From contig NC_059372.1 of the NCBI RefSeq assembly GCF_019703515.2, forward strand, positions 22,802,931 through 22,866,930: a DNA stretch of 64,000 nucleotides, in the 5' to 3' direction. Shown here one piece after another: positions 24,200 through 37,174 of this stretch. Below the pieces are notes generated by a model. That model was not told the DNA's origin. It did not search any database and worked only from the letters and a program-made list of their open reading frames with translations. Source of the stretch: Myxocyprinus asiaticus (Eukaryota > Chordata > Actinopteri > Cypriniformes > Catostomidae). A program made the position numbers and the translations under genes. Each line of letters opens with the position of its first letter. Positions within the stretch are counted from its first letter, which is position 1.

Positions 24200-27100
24200 G
24201 TGATGTAATTCTTGGGGGTGGAGTTTGCTCCATGTAAACAGTTCTTCGCGGATAGTTACATCATGTCCCTTTCTGGTAGGAATGTCATAAAATATCGAAA
24301 TATAAATTATTGATCGGCACGTTATTTTATCAATAACTTTTTGAGGCATTGATATATTAACATAAGCCGACATTTAAATTAGAAGCCTAATTTGTGTGCT
24401 TTAAATTCAATATCAGTTGCGTTCCATTCAATGTAGTCTGATGTAATAGCATTAGGCTATAAGGCATAACATTTACTGAAGCCGGTCGTGGTAGGACAGT
24501 CATAGATATCACGCACATATTATGAGCTGCTGATGGAAGTCCAAAGTTACAAAGGTTTTTGTACTTCTTTAAGGATTAACAAAGTGACGTTGATGAGTTT
24601 GCAGGTTAGTGTATGAAACTGGTATAACTGTACAAACTGAACGATTAGAAATGGCGATGTTTATTATGCAATTTCCCTGTATGTAGCCTTGAATAGGTCT
24701 TTCATTCAAGCCATCAAACCAAAAAAATCACATACTTGTACTTGAAAATACATTGTGTAGGCTCTATGAAAGATACTTATACACAATTTATCATCCAGTA
24801 AGGACTAGAGTAAATAATCGATGTCTTTTGATAATTATTTGGGTCGATAATTATTTTCGATTTTAGAATGTGCCATGTTGTACGCCAGACGTGTCCGGTG
24901 CGCAAACCACTTGAATTTACCATTGAGAAATATATTTGAAAAGACAAAGACTATTGTGTGTCTGAAAAAATCCAGATATACATTAATAATCAGTCAAATC
25001 TTCTGATTATCGATACGTGAAAACGATGCCTTGCCGCACTGACTTACACTAAAAGTGCATTACTGTAAACACAATTCTGCTTTTGTTTTTTACAAATTGT
25101 GGTACTCTACAGCATACCTTGAAAGTTGTCGATAGAGCTTAACTTGTATTGAACCCGAAACATTAAACCAGAGGTTTTAATGAGCAGATGTGCCCATTGT
25201 GTTTAAATCTGACAAATACTGAGGATTTCAAGTGTAATTATTTTCCCTTCATCTTTCCATGGAAAGACAACATCATTCAGTTCCCCCAGTTTTCACACCA
25301 GAAGGTGTGTTGTAGTGCCCTTGATGTTGTATTGTTTTAATGAGTCTACCAGTGACAGATTCAGTAATCATTAGAAATCAGCATGTGTCAAAAGGAATGT
25401 TGAGAGTTCTGCATCACTTTCTCCTCCTTGTCATGACTCACTGCTTATGATTCTATGTTTGTCAAAAAGTATACATTTCCCCCCTCCTGTTGAATCATCA
25501 CTATGTACAGTCAGTAACTTTCCTACTTGTTGTAAAGCTCACTGAAGCAAAAATATTTAAATGTATGTGGATTAATAATAATTCATTGACATTTCTGTCA
25601 GTAATCTTTTTTCTTCTGACAATGGCTTTTTAGAAACACCAGCCCAAGCAAATCCATCCAAGAAACAAATTTATGTAAATGTATATACAGGTGTTTCTTC
25701 AACTTATGGCAATTTCATATCCCAAGGGTTGATTTTTATTCGAACTAACAGACTTCCACTTTTTTGTTATATGAAGGTCACATTAAAATTTGACTGACTG
25801 AAACATTTTACCAGGTCTTTATCATTTATTTTTGGTTCTTTCAAATACATTTTATTGTTGCAGCCTCGTCCCAGACCCAGACTTCCAATATTAAACTACT
25901 GTATGAAAATACATTATAAAAATACAAATATTACATAATTAAAACTATTATAATCTAAACAAAGAGTGGAATCAACAAAAAATATTTATTCAGTATTTAT
26001 TGTGTGAAAATGATTTCAATAAATTTCTCAAACTTAAAACTGTCCCTCATTTGTGGTGTCATTTCTACCACACCAAACAATTTTGCCCCCAATACATTTT
26101 TTTTCAAAAGTTAGTGTACTTATTAACCAAGTTGACAAAAGTGTCAGTGAAGAGCATGATTGAGATTAAATATGAGACATGTGATGTTTGATGAAAACAA
26201 AGAAAAATCAAGGTAAATATCCCTTGTGAGCAGAATATATTTATAGGGTGTCATTTCCAAACAGGCTTTAATTTTTCAAAAATTATGCAAAAAGAGTGAA
26301 AATATTATTTGTTTATATTTTGGATACATAAAATGTTAGCTATGAAATTAGTCTAAGCAAGACAAAAGAGTGAGTCATTTTATTCCAAAAACGAATTAAA
26401 TACATAAAACGTATGCGGAAATGTGGCGATACAGTATGTCACACAGAACTGCAAGAAAGATATATCACTAAATGTGGTCTGGAGTATATAGATAAACATG
26501 TCTTCATACATTAGCTGATAACACAATACATGGGGTCTATATCATTTGGCAACATTTAAGGAAAGGACCAGAATATTCCATTCTAGAATATTCAAGAGAG
26601 GCTTGACAATTCGGTGCAGTGTGGAACATGATGCAACAGACTACAAAAATTCTTTGACATCATATTCTGGAACACCAAATAATCCGTAAACCATTCCAAA
26701 ATTTGATTCAAGAACGACTGACAGCTGCTTGTGTTTTATGTAGTGCAAATGGTCTGTCTGTCTGTCTGTGTATAGTTAAAATCTTCACAGATAATTGAGG
26801 GATTTGCAGTTGGCTGAAAATACAAATATATAAATGAAATCATATTTTGCATAAAACAGCAGGTGACACTAATCCCTGCTAAGCTGCCATGTATTTTCAT
26901 AAAACAATGACTGCAGACACAGTCTGACCCCTAAACCTTCCTCGCAGAGTTCCCAAAAACACTCTCTAATACTAGATAGATAGCTAACAATAACAACTTC
27001 CTAGTAATTTAACTATAAATAACTATTTAAAGATTGCAAATAGGTAGTTGGCATGTTTTTTTAATTAACATCAAGATGTATTATATGAATGTACTGTATA

Positions 27101-28230
27101 AGGGAAAGTGTATAGTTATGTTAGGTCATTTTGTGCCTTCACTAATTCATTTTAAATGGTCCTGCAGTATTTCATGTCAACTACCCATGTAACAACTAAC
27201 ACTAACTGGGCAAGTTTCTCTAAATGTCTCATTCTCTTGTGTCAGAGGACCACTGCTTTCATTGGCATTCTACCTGCCAGCTCTGCACCCAGGAACAAAA
27301 AGCTCTGGGTCAGTTCTAAGACTCTGAGCTCCCTAGAGTCCTCCAAAAGCTTTCCACCAACACAACATACACATCAATCCATCCTGCACAGTGTGCACAC
27401 AATACACACCCCTGCATAAGCAGCAACAGTGAAATAAAGAAACTTCTAATGCAACTGCATGTAATACAGCTGTAAAAACGGCATAGTCCTCATACTAAAT
27501 GATAACGGTAACTAATGCTTCTTGTTCCTACCTCACCATTCTGGTCGGAGCCTGTCAGAGCCCCCGCTTTGCTTCAGAGCTTAGTAATCCACGCTCAGTA
27601 CAGTTACACAAGGAGGAAGAGAGGGGGCAGGGACTTGTAGGAATAGTGTTGGTTTTGAAAGGGAGGTGGGGGTGTTTAATCTGGGATTTGGATGCGTGTG
27701 AGCTGCCCTGATAGGAAAGGCAGCCAGTACAATCAGCTTCTGAGCAACTGTCCATCCCTCCCGCCCCCTTCTTTCTCTCTTCCTCTCTTTCTCGCTCTCT
27801 CTAAACATGACACAGCTTTGAAATGCTGCCCGGCACACTCCTACACCCCTTTTCTTTATCTTTGCTATCATTAGGTTTAAAAGGAGAGTGGCAGCTTGAA
27901 AAACACACCACTGTTCATGAGTAGTTGACACATAAGTTGCCCATGAACCTTTTTTTTTTTTTTTTTTAAATAAACATTAAGATTTTAGGGTAAAAGTTAC
28001 ATATATGTATACTCACATTTGTGCTAGCTCTAGCACTAGCTCATTTTAAATAGTCCTGCACTGTGACAAACTAAAATGCAATTAAAATGAGGTCATAAAA
28101 GTTGCATGCATAATAATTATAAAAGAATGAAAATCAAAATACTGTTTAAAATTTTAGATGGGAGTATAGCATGTCACACTCCAGAACTTTCAACAAGTAT
28201 TCCCAAATAGTAGTGGAATTTAAATATGTA
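24200..28230. other. intronic, no gene recognised
   Basis: ptpn11 intron 1. The only recognisable item is a 23-bp terminal fragment of the AAGTTAAGCTC-type MITE near 25135-25157 (GAGCTTAACTTGTATTGAAC). The open frames at 27156 and 27499-27931 have no recognisable domain. Confidence 0.5.
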
Positions 28231-28234
28231 CATA

Positions 28235-28764
28235 CACTCACCGAGCACTTTATTAGGTACACCTGTACACTTACTTATTCATGCGATTAACTAATTAGCA
28301 AATTATGTGGCAGCAGTGCAATGCATAAAATCATGCAGATATGGGTCAGGAGCTTCAGTTAATGTTCATATCAACCATCAAAATGGGGAAAAAGTGATCT
28401 CAGTGATTCTGACAGGGGCATGATTTTTGGTGCCAGATGGGCTGGTTTGAGTAGTTCTGTAACTGCTGATCTCTTGGGATTTTAACACACAACATTCTCT
28501 AGAGTTTACTCAGAATGGTGCAAAAAACATCCAGTGAGAGGCAGTTCTGCGGATGGAAATGCCTTGTTGATGAGAGAGGTCAACGGAGAATGGCCAGACT
28601 GGTTCGAGCTGACAGAAAGGCTACAGTAACTCAGATAACCACTCTGTACAACTGTCAGAATGCACAACACATCGCACCTTGAGGCAGATGGGCTACAACA
28701 GCAATAGACCACGTCGGGCACTTTATTAGGACCATAGTGTCCCTTATAAAGTTCTATGTGAGTG
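28235..28764 (+). mobile_element. Tc1-family transposon remnant, copy B (both ends)
   Basis: Same family as copy A. Flanking TA is present on both sides; the left end is CACTCACCGAGCACTTTATT and the right end contains GGGCACTTTATTAGG and ends ATGTGAGTG. It is an internal deletion derivative of 530 bp with frameshifted transposase remnants. Confidence 0.8.
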
Positions 28765-30049
28765 TATGTTCATGGCCATATATCAAATTTTTTTACGGGA
28801 TGTCAACTATAATCTGCACATACAAACTACAAGTTAAACCATGAACAATCAGTGTATTGATGAACAATAATTAAAAATTAAACGAGAACCATCAAAATAA
28901 TTGAATAACTGAAGAGCATATAGGCTTTATCCACGGACCTTCTGTATTTACACATACATCATGAAAAAATGGTATGCCATCAACTTATCATATTTGAGAT
29001 AAAGATGCTTTTTAACTGACTTTTGAAATGCACATGGGTGACCTGTTCTTAAACTCATCTTTTGAATGCACTTGATAACTACACAAACTGTTTGCTCTTA
29101 TGCTAGGTTAATAAGTCAAAAGCCAAGTGATTGAGTCATTCTGTGTAAATCTAAAAATAAATGCAGAGAGGCTGAATCCTAAAAGAGGCAGCTGAAGCTT
29201 ATGTAGCTTTTTTCTAATTACAGAACTACTCTGTCATGGTGAGCACAAAGTCACTGTGGGGCTGAGAGTAATAGGAAAGACCTGAGAGTCAGAAAAGCAC
29301 CAGGTTCTTACCAGAATGTAACTGCACATAAAATCATGAGTCTAGTTTCGGGGTTCTCAAAATTAAGTATGTTAGGCCACAAAGAGAGGCTCTACATGAA
29401 CTGACCCAGAATCACATTTTGAGTATTATGCCCTTAAGTAAAAAGGAAGGTCTCAGCTTTCTAATGATATACTTTTTATGCTTCTATCCCAACCATTGCC
29501 GAGATATGGCCACTTGAATGTTGGCTGTCATAAAACTTTGTTTGTGAGAAAACGGCTCTAGAGATTCCATTCGCACATCTACTGGCACTAAAGCGGTTAA
29601 TTTCTGACAGTTATGGCATTTAAAATGTTAGTAATTTGCTCTTCTCTACAGTTCATTTTATCAAGCTAACAAACTATGGACATTGTATAACTTTCCTGAG
29701 GTAAATGAATACAGTTAAGTGAAGGTTGTTGATGTCACTGACATATTCCCACGGTTGAAACACTGATTTGCTGATTACATGAGATATGATTATTTCAGCC
29801 AATAGAATTGTGTCTTTCAACATCCCATCTGATGTTAATATATGTGTTTTCATGCTTTAATTCTGTAGTAAAGAGGAATGCTGATCGGAGGAGAGACATT
29901 ATATGCAGCGCTCTTGTCTGAATTGATAGCAGCACCATTTGACACACCGAATTTAAGACCATAAAAACAACATATATAGTTTGAATTTCATGAGAATATT
30001 GACATCATTTGAAAGCTTAGACTTTGTTTTATCAAAAATAGAAAAAACT

Positions 30050-31996
30050 TTTTGGAGGAACTGCCTGCAGAGCTCAGAAACAAGATTGAGTCGAGGCACA
30101 GATCTGGGGAAGGCTACAAAACATTTCGGCTGCATTGAAGGCTCCCAAGAGCACAGTGGCCTCCATAATTCCTAAATGGAAGAAGTTTGGAACAACCAGG
30201 ACTCTTCCTAGAGCTGGCCGCCTGGCCAAACTGAGCAATTGGGGGAGAAGGGCCTTGGTAAGAGAGGTGGCCAAGAACCCGATGGTCACTCTGGTTGAGC
30301 TCCAGAGATAATGTGTGGAGATGGGAGAAACTTGCAGAAGGACAAGAATCACTGCAACACTCCACCGATCTGGGCTTTATGGCAGAGTGGCCAGATGGAA
30401 GCCTGTCCTCAGTGCAAGACACTTAACAAAAAGCACCTAAAGGACTCTCAGACTGTGAGAAACAAGATTCTCTGGTCTGATGAAATGAAGATTGAACTGT
30501 TTGGCCTCAATTCCAAGTGTCATGTCTGGAGGAAACCAGGCACCGCTCATCACCTGCGCAGTACCATCCCAACAGATGTTCTCATATTAATAATGTCTCA
30601 CGTGCTGCTCTTTTCATTTAAATAGTAATGCCAGACTCTGCCCATCATTTTCCCAGCACTGCACTCAAATTCTTATTCATGCCCTGGTAACATCCCGTAT
30701 TGACTGTTGTAACTCTCTCTTATTTGGTATCCCTGAAAAATTACTTCAACTCCTCCAAATAATTCAAAATTCAGCTGCAAGGATTGTTACTCATACAAAG
30801 ACCACTGAACACATCACACCCATTCTTTTTCAACTTCATTGGCTACCTGTTCAACATTGTATCCACTATAACATTTTATTGCTAACTTTTAAAGCTGCTC
30901 ATAATTTGGCCCCGCAAATCAGATCTTCTCCAACCATACATTCCATCGCATTCCTTAAGATCCTCCTCTGCAGATTTATTGATTGTTCTGACATTTAAAC
31001 TTAGTTCTATGGGAGCTATAGCTTTTAGTTGCTCAGCACCAAAACTTTGGAACTCATTGACACTCCATATTCGTCAGTTGGATTCCATTTCACAGTTTAA
31101 ATCTCAGATAAAAATGTATCTGTTCAAATTAGCTTATTCATTGCATAACTAATATACTTGTGTTTTAGCTTACTTTTGTATTAGTTTTATTGATCTTATC
31201 TTGGACCAACTGTGTTTTGTTCCTTTGGTATCTTAACTTGCTTAATTGTTGCTTATATGCTGTAAGGTGTCCTTGAGGGCTGTGAAAGGCACCAATAAAT
31301 AAAATGTATTATTATTATTAACAGTGAAGCATGGTGGTGGTAGCATCATGCTGTGGGGGTGTTTTTCAGTGGCAGGGACTGGGGGACTGGTCAGGGTTGA
31401 AGGAAAGCTGAACACAGCAAATAACAGAGATATCCTTAATGAAAACCTGGTCAAGAGCGCTCAGGATCTCAGACTGGGCCAAAGGTTCACCTTCCAACAG
31501 GACAATGACCCCACAGACAAGACAATACAAGAGTGGCTTAGGGACAACTCTGTGAATGTCCTTGAGTGGCCCAGCCAGAGCCCAGACTTGAACGCAATTG
31601 AATATGTCTGGAAAGACCTGAAAATGGCTTTCCACAGATGGTCCCCATCCAACTTAACACAGCTTGAGAGGATCTGCAGAGAAGAATGGCAGAAAATCTC
31701 CAAATCCAGGTGTGCAAAAGCTTGTCAAATCATACCAAAAAAGACTTGAGGTTGTAATCACTGCAAAAGGTGCTTCAACTAAGCACTGAGTTAACGGTCT
31801 GAATACTTATGTCAATGTGATATTTCAGTCTTTTCTTTTTAATACATTTGCTAAGTTATCAAATATCTGTTTTTTGCTTTGTCATTATGGTGTATGGAGT
31901 GTAAAAAAAATAATAATTTAAAGCATTTTAACATAAGGCAGCAACATAATAAAATGTGAAAAAATGAAGGGGTCTGAATACTTTCTGAATGCACTG
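30050..31996 (+). pseudogene. Tc1-like transposase pseudogene, split by a LINE insertion
   Basis: Sequence from about 30052 carries a frameshifted N-terminal transposase region. From 31324 the frame is open for 141 codons: MKHGGGSIMLWGCFSVAGTG, then FQQDNDPTDKT and WPSQSPDLNAIEYVWKDLK, which include Tc1 DDE motifs. The right end GTCTGAATACTTTCTGAATG CACTG is followed by TA. The left terminus is gone. The two halves are separated by the insertion at 30576-31319, and removing it would join the frame at IPT-VKHGG. Confidence 0.88.
30576..31319 (+). mobile_element. L2/CR1-type LINE 3' fragment inserted into the Tc1 copy
   Basis: 744 bp flanked by AACAG on both sides (30571-30575 and 31320-31324). 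With frameshifts it translates to the 3' end of a reverse transcriptase polyprotein: LVTSRIDYCNSLLFGIPEKL followed by NSAARIVTHTKTTEHITP and LHWLPVQH, hallmarks of L2-like LINEs (first residues approximate). It ends CAATAAATAAAATG(TATT)n, the short 3' repeat tail of this group. It is 5' truncated. Confidence 0.85.
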
Positions 31997-32530
31997 TATG
32001 TGTGTTTATGTCACGCCCCCCTTTCAAACTCTCCACCTATTAGTCTAGAGCCATTGGTCTAGACTAATAAGAATTTTTCCATCTAAATAGTAAGCTTTGG
32101 CCAAATCCATTCGCTTTACTGCTTTATCACTCCATCCCCCTTTTCATGGAAGTAATAAGCTCCAGTAACTTCCTTTTTAACCTTATTAAATTTCATAAGT
32201 GGACATCTGAGTGGAATCTCTGAGACCATTAGTGTTATAATGGTAAATTAAAGAACACAAAGAAACTGAGCTTCTGTTCTTTTAACTTCTCCCTTCTATG
32301 AAATGAATGCATGACTTGACTTCCATGGTTTAATAATTAACAGCCAATGTTCAGCTTTCAGCTGGATAAAAATAGCATCTTTTTTATCTTTAAAAAAAAA
32401 AAAAAAAAAATCGAACAAGATGAGTGAACATCATAGACCAAAAAATAATGAAACAGTTAAGCTACATAAAAGGGAAGTTTAATAATATCAAAACTACCAT
32501 GCAAATTAGATTTAAACATGCCAAAGGGTA

Positions 32531-32804
32531 CAGCTGAAGTCTGAAGTTTACATTTTTTAACCACGCCACAGATTTCATATTAGCAAACTATAGTTTTGGC
32601 AAGTCGTTTAGGACATCTACTTTGTGCATGACACAAGTAATTTTTCCAACAGTTGTTTACAGACAGACTGTTTCACATTTAATTGACTATATCACAATTC
32701 CAGTGGGTCAAAAGTTTACAGGCAGTAAATGTTTTCTACGATTAAATGTAAAGACTTGTGAACTTGTGAGTTTAAAGGTGTATGTACACTTATGACTTCA
32801 ACTG
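32531..32804. mobile_element. Tc1 (Sleeping Beauty/Tdr-type) MITE
   Basis: Ends CAGCTGAAGTCTGAAGTTTA and GTACACTTATGACTTCAACTG, flanked by TA. The termini are of the salmonid/zebrafish Tc1 type. 274 bp, no coding content; inner motif GTCAAAAGTTTACAG near 32708 is the inner direct repeat type. Confidence 0.85.
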
Positions 32805-33175
32805 TATCTAAAAGTTGAAATGGATGACAAATGCAAGTAAAAATTTGCTTTGCCGAGTAAAAAAAACTTGCAGTTGGGTCAGCAGATGTTTGTCTTTTAC
32901 GGCACCTATTTAACCATCATGAATTTGCTGACAAAAAATATTCATGACGCTTTCGGTGTTTAAGTGCCATTTGTCAGCAATTCTTCTGGCTTTTTTTTGC
33001 ATCACATTTAGTGTCAAAAGGCCTTTACTCGCCGGTGACTTTATAAGTAAGCAAAACAGTTGATTTTAAAGGTGCTGAAAGCACCATACCTTAACCAGGA
33101 ATTCTGCTATTAAACATGATTTTGAAACAATGAAGTTGAAATAACGAGGACTGATGGCTTTGACAGAAGCATATA

Positions 33176-33624
33176 CAGGGCTCCAGACTAAAAAAAATTA
33201 CTTAGGAGACATTGGCTCCTAAACTGAAACATTAAGGATCCAAATTGCTGTTTTTAGTAGGCAAATCACAAATTTTCTCGATTTATAGATTGCTGTTCAG
33301 AAACAACATAGAAAGCCAAAGAAAAGGAAGTCAGCTGATAACCCATTCATCGAAGGTTTAATAAACAGTATATATATTTGAGAAGATAAGTTTGCATTCC
33401 CCTTTGTCATAAATGTTCACACCACTTTCATAATTTATATAAAAATAAGAGATAAAAGATTTGTTTTTATTTAGTACTGCTCTTCAGAATCTACATTACA
33501 TATATTTACATAAAGTATAATATACATATAGTAGTGTTTTGTCTTCTTGAGCATCAATGAATGTTTGCACCTTGTGTAATAGTTGTGTACATGTCCCTCA
33601 ATTGTCCTAAGTGTCAAAAGCTTG

Positions 33625-33708
<84 letters not shown>

Positions 33709-34233
33709 CAAGCTTTGTTGTTGAGACTACAAGAGTGCAAATTGAATGTAATCGCAGATGCAGTTTATTGTGCTACTCCAATCCCAATCAATAATTACCA
33801 GAAGAAAAAAGTGGTACACAATACGGGACTTTTAATTATAAAGAAGCCCGAAATACACATGGGACTCTCATTTTAAAATGTCTGCACTCAGTTGTGAGCT
33901 CACTATCGGCTGATTCGGTGAGAAAGTGAATCTGATTCAAACTGCTAACCTGAGTTCCTGAGTTCAAACCCTCTGCTCTTTTTGTGTGATTCATGAAAAA
34001 GATCCAGCACAAAAGAGTCATTTGTTCATGACTCTCTCACGCTGGGGTTGTTGTTGCATGCGGTCATAACAGAACAGGTGTAAAGTGGCACGAGACACAC
34101 TGGTTGTACGTGTTCTAAAAATATATTCAATAACTCACAAGTTGATATCTGACAAAACCGCATACGAATTATTGTTGCAATCAATTATTTTTGGGCACAT
34201 TTGTGACCATTTTTGTCGCAGTCTGGAGTCCTG
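33176..34233. mobile_element. probable hAT MITE (CAGGGCTCCAGACT termini)
   Basis: Inverted ends CAGGGCTCCAGACT and AGTCTGGAGTCCTG, about 1.06 kb apart. Flanks AGCATATA and ATATAAAC do not form a clear 8-bp duplication. The interior contains a 100-bp (TA)-rich palindrome. No transposase. Confidence 0.65.
33617..33716. repeat. 100-bp perfect palindrome, (TA)n core with AAAGCTTGATT arms
   Basis: The left arm AAAGCTTGATTTTATA is the exact inverse of TATAAAATCAAGCTTT on the right, and everything between is alternating TA. The whole block is its own reverse complement. Confidence 0.93.
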
Positions 34234-34234
34234 A

Positions 34235-34690
34235 TATAAACATCGATTAAAGAGGTCATGACATGAGGAATCACATTTTCCTTGATCTTTTGACAAATAA
34301 AAGAGGTCATTGTACTATAAAAACATACTGTAAGTTTCAGAACTGAAAACTTCCTCAACAGAAAAGAGCTTCAAAAATGGCTCGTTTGGAATTTGTGTAA
34401 CTTGTGACATCAAAAGGAGTTAATTGGACTATTGGACGAAAAACTGTAAGTAACCAATTTCATTTAAGAATATTTCATGTCATGACTGTTTGATCATTTA
34501 TGCTGTGCTTGAATGAAAAGTTTGCTACATTATATGTTAACCCTGAAATGTAGTTTTAATGTTGTGTGGAGTAGGTTCATTTTCTTCAGATTGCGTTTCA
34601 AATATGCCTGTATTGGAAGGTATCATGTTAGCCAATCACAACAGTGGCCATTTACACTGAAGACTTAAAGGGCCAGGCAGCTTAAAACCA
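34235..34690. repeat. possible dispersed repeat
   Basis: The phrase AGAGGTCATGACATGAGGAA and the later TTGATCTTTTGACAAATAAA resemble a repeat frequent in teleost introns. Termini are not resolved. Confidence 0.35.
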
Positions 34691-35361
34691 AGCGTTTCAG
34701 ATGGAGGGCAAGAGACAGGGTGGAAAATTATTATATATGAATAAATTATGACTGTTTGGTGCAAAAAGTGGACCTCAGGGAAGATAAAAAAATAAATAAA
34801 TAAAATAAAATAAAAAGAGTATGTCTCGGAAGCTCACGGAAGGTCTGTCTTTAAAGGTTTATAAGCTATCATTAATCAATTACCGTATGAAAATAAAGAA
34901 CGGGATTTTTACTTCCAAAACAAAACTTTTAGGCTCCACTGTTGAGAGCGAATTAAATCATAGACATACAAATCTTTTTTTACTAACTTTTACCTCAGTG
35001 GAAAATTTGTGCAATATGAATTGTGACACACTTGTGGAACATTCCTTGCATTAAGCAATCAAAACAAATATATTAGGAACAAAATCACTTAACGTTAACG
35101 AGTCTTAACTTTTTTTGATAGACTGGCTACGATTATATATGATACTGTGAGACTTTTTGCCACCAATATGCAAGGAAAACTTGTCATAAGGACAAAAATA
35201 TAGGTTACATTTTTCAAAGTCATTCTCAACTTAATTCTGAAGTTAATTTTGAACCCCGGTCATATATTCTCTTTTGTCACATCCATATTGAGAAACACCA
35301 GAGATATTTTTTTGCTTATGATAACCTATGGACACAAACGGGTTGTACAGTGTGGGCCGGC

Positions 35362-35422
<61 letters not shown>

Positions 35423-37033
35423 CAGGCGGAAAGTGCTGCTGCAGTATTTTGACAGGGGAAACACAGAGGCCCACGTGCACACAGCGAGCTGCCTCTTCCC
35501 AATTACATTATGTCTCAAGTTCACCACAGCCAGCTATTTAAAGAGACAGGCCTGGTGACAAAAGTGATATACTTAGTGTCCCCCACTCAGCTTCAAAGAC
35601 TCTCTCGTGTCTATATCGGGCGAAGACGAGTCCCTGTGACTGGATTTTGGTACTGTTACTGATATTTTTAGAAGAGCTGATTATGCTCCTGCATATTAGT
35701 CTAGCAAAGACCCAGGGGTCAAATACACACATACACACATATAGATCTTGTCGACACCTTCTACTTTAATGAATCCACATAGCTGATATAAAAAAATAAA
35801 TATAAAAAAAGAAAAACACCACAGATATGTTGTCTGTCACATTTCATATACTGTAATACAAATTACATGAGCTACTAGCATATGCTGCTTTTATGCCCTA
35901 GTTTTAAAAGTATGGTACATTATGGCTGTGAATCTGAAAGTGTGAGTTGATTGATTTTAGCCTCCATTACAAAAGACCCCAAGCACATAAATGGAAGGTC
36001 AAATCAATTCATGCACATAACTGGAATGGTATATTCAAGGCTAGAAGCGGCACGGCCCCTCTCTCTATTTACTGACAGAGAAATATGTTACCATTTTTGT
36101 CCCGGCATAGACGGCCCAAGGACACATGAAACAAAATCTAACGTCTACAACCATATTCAAATTCTTAACAGCTGATAACAACCCTTCCAATAGAAATAGC
36201 CCCTTGGAATGGAATCAAGCATGGGCTTTGAGCCCTAAAAGAGGATTCCAGGTGAATAATGAAAGTGATAAATGACTTATGACATGAAAGGCATCCATAT
36301 CATTGTGTGCCCATTATCTATATTATTCCGAATATGATCTGATATGTGATATAATGGCAGGCGTTATACATATTGAGAGATTAGGCTTACTATACCAGTG
36401 AGCTTATTGGACCTACTTTATTTTAAGGGTCCAGTTAGTAATCGTCAATTTATGAATCATCAACAAATGCTAATATACAGTATGTTAATATACAAATTGA
36501 TCACTTTTCATTTCAGCTGTTTTTTTATATCAGTAGCAGAAAGAAAAATGTAAGCTACAACAGTGTTAAGTAAACGTTGTGTTGTTGGCATTAAGATGAC
36601 AGACTCTAAATGGATGACTGGGATAAAAAAACCCAAAAAAAAACTGTGTTCTCAGCAAACGTTTGGTCACGACTAGCAGAATTCCAGGAAATTTTGGACA
36701 GACTCTCTCATTTCACCACAGTGGAGGCAGTTTTCCTGCCTGTGAATTTCAGTACTAAGCTACGGGTCCTTTCCCTTCTGCTTTAAGACAGCTAATGAGT
36801 CAGTCTTTTACAGGTACATTAATGTTAACAGGAAACAAAGGTTTAAATACTTTTGTCAGAATCAGCATTTTATGAGTCAATCCCATAATGGTGGGAATTT
36901 TGAGAACTGACGAGTCGACTATTTATGTGCAACAGAAAAATTCATGACACCATCTATTTACATGACCCCCACAGAAATTATCATGCAATGAGACATCTCT
37001 TCCTTTTTCCTCTTTCCTTTACACGTACTACTC

Positions 37034-37066
<33 letters not shown>

Positions 37067-37143
37067 GCGAGAGAGAGAGAAACAAAAGATGCTTTGTGAT
37101 CCAGAAATGGTAAAATATAATAATATCAAATTGTCAAAATACG

Positions 37144-37174
<31 letters not shown>

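Noticed and set aside
27499..27931. Overlapping frames of 60-116 residues near a pyrimidine-rich tract
   Set aside because: No recognisable domain, no splice context, and both strands open by composition.
33561..33794. Open frame with IYIYIY stretch (also at 38487 and 46622-46838)
   Set aside because: Translation of (TA)n repeats; flanks show no protein character.
35249..35558. Overlapping open frames rich in RERERE or LSLSLS
   Set aside because: They are translations of the (GA)n microsatellite at 35361-35417.
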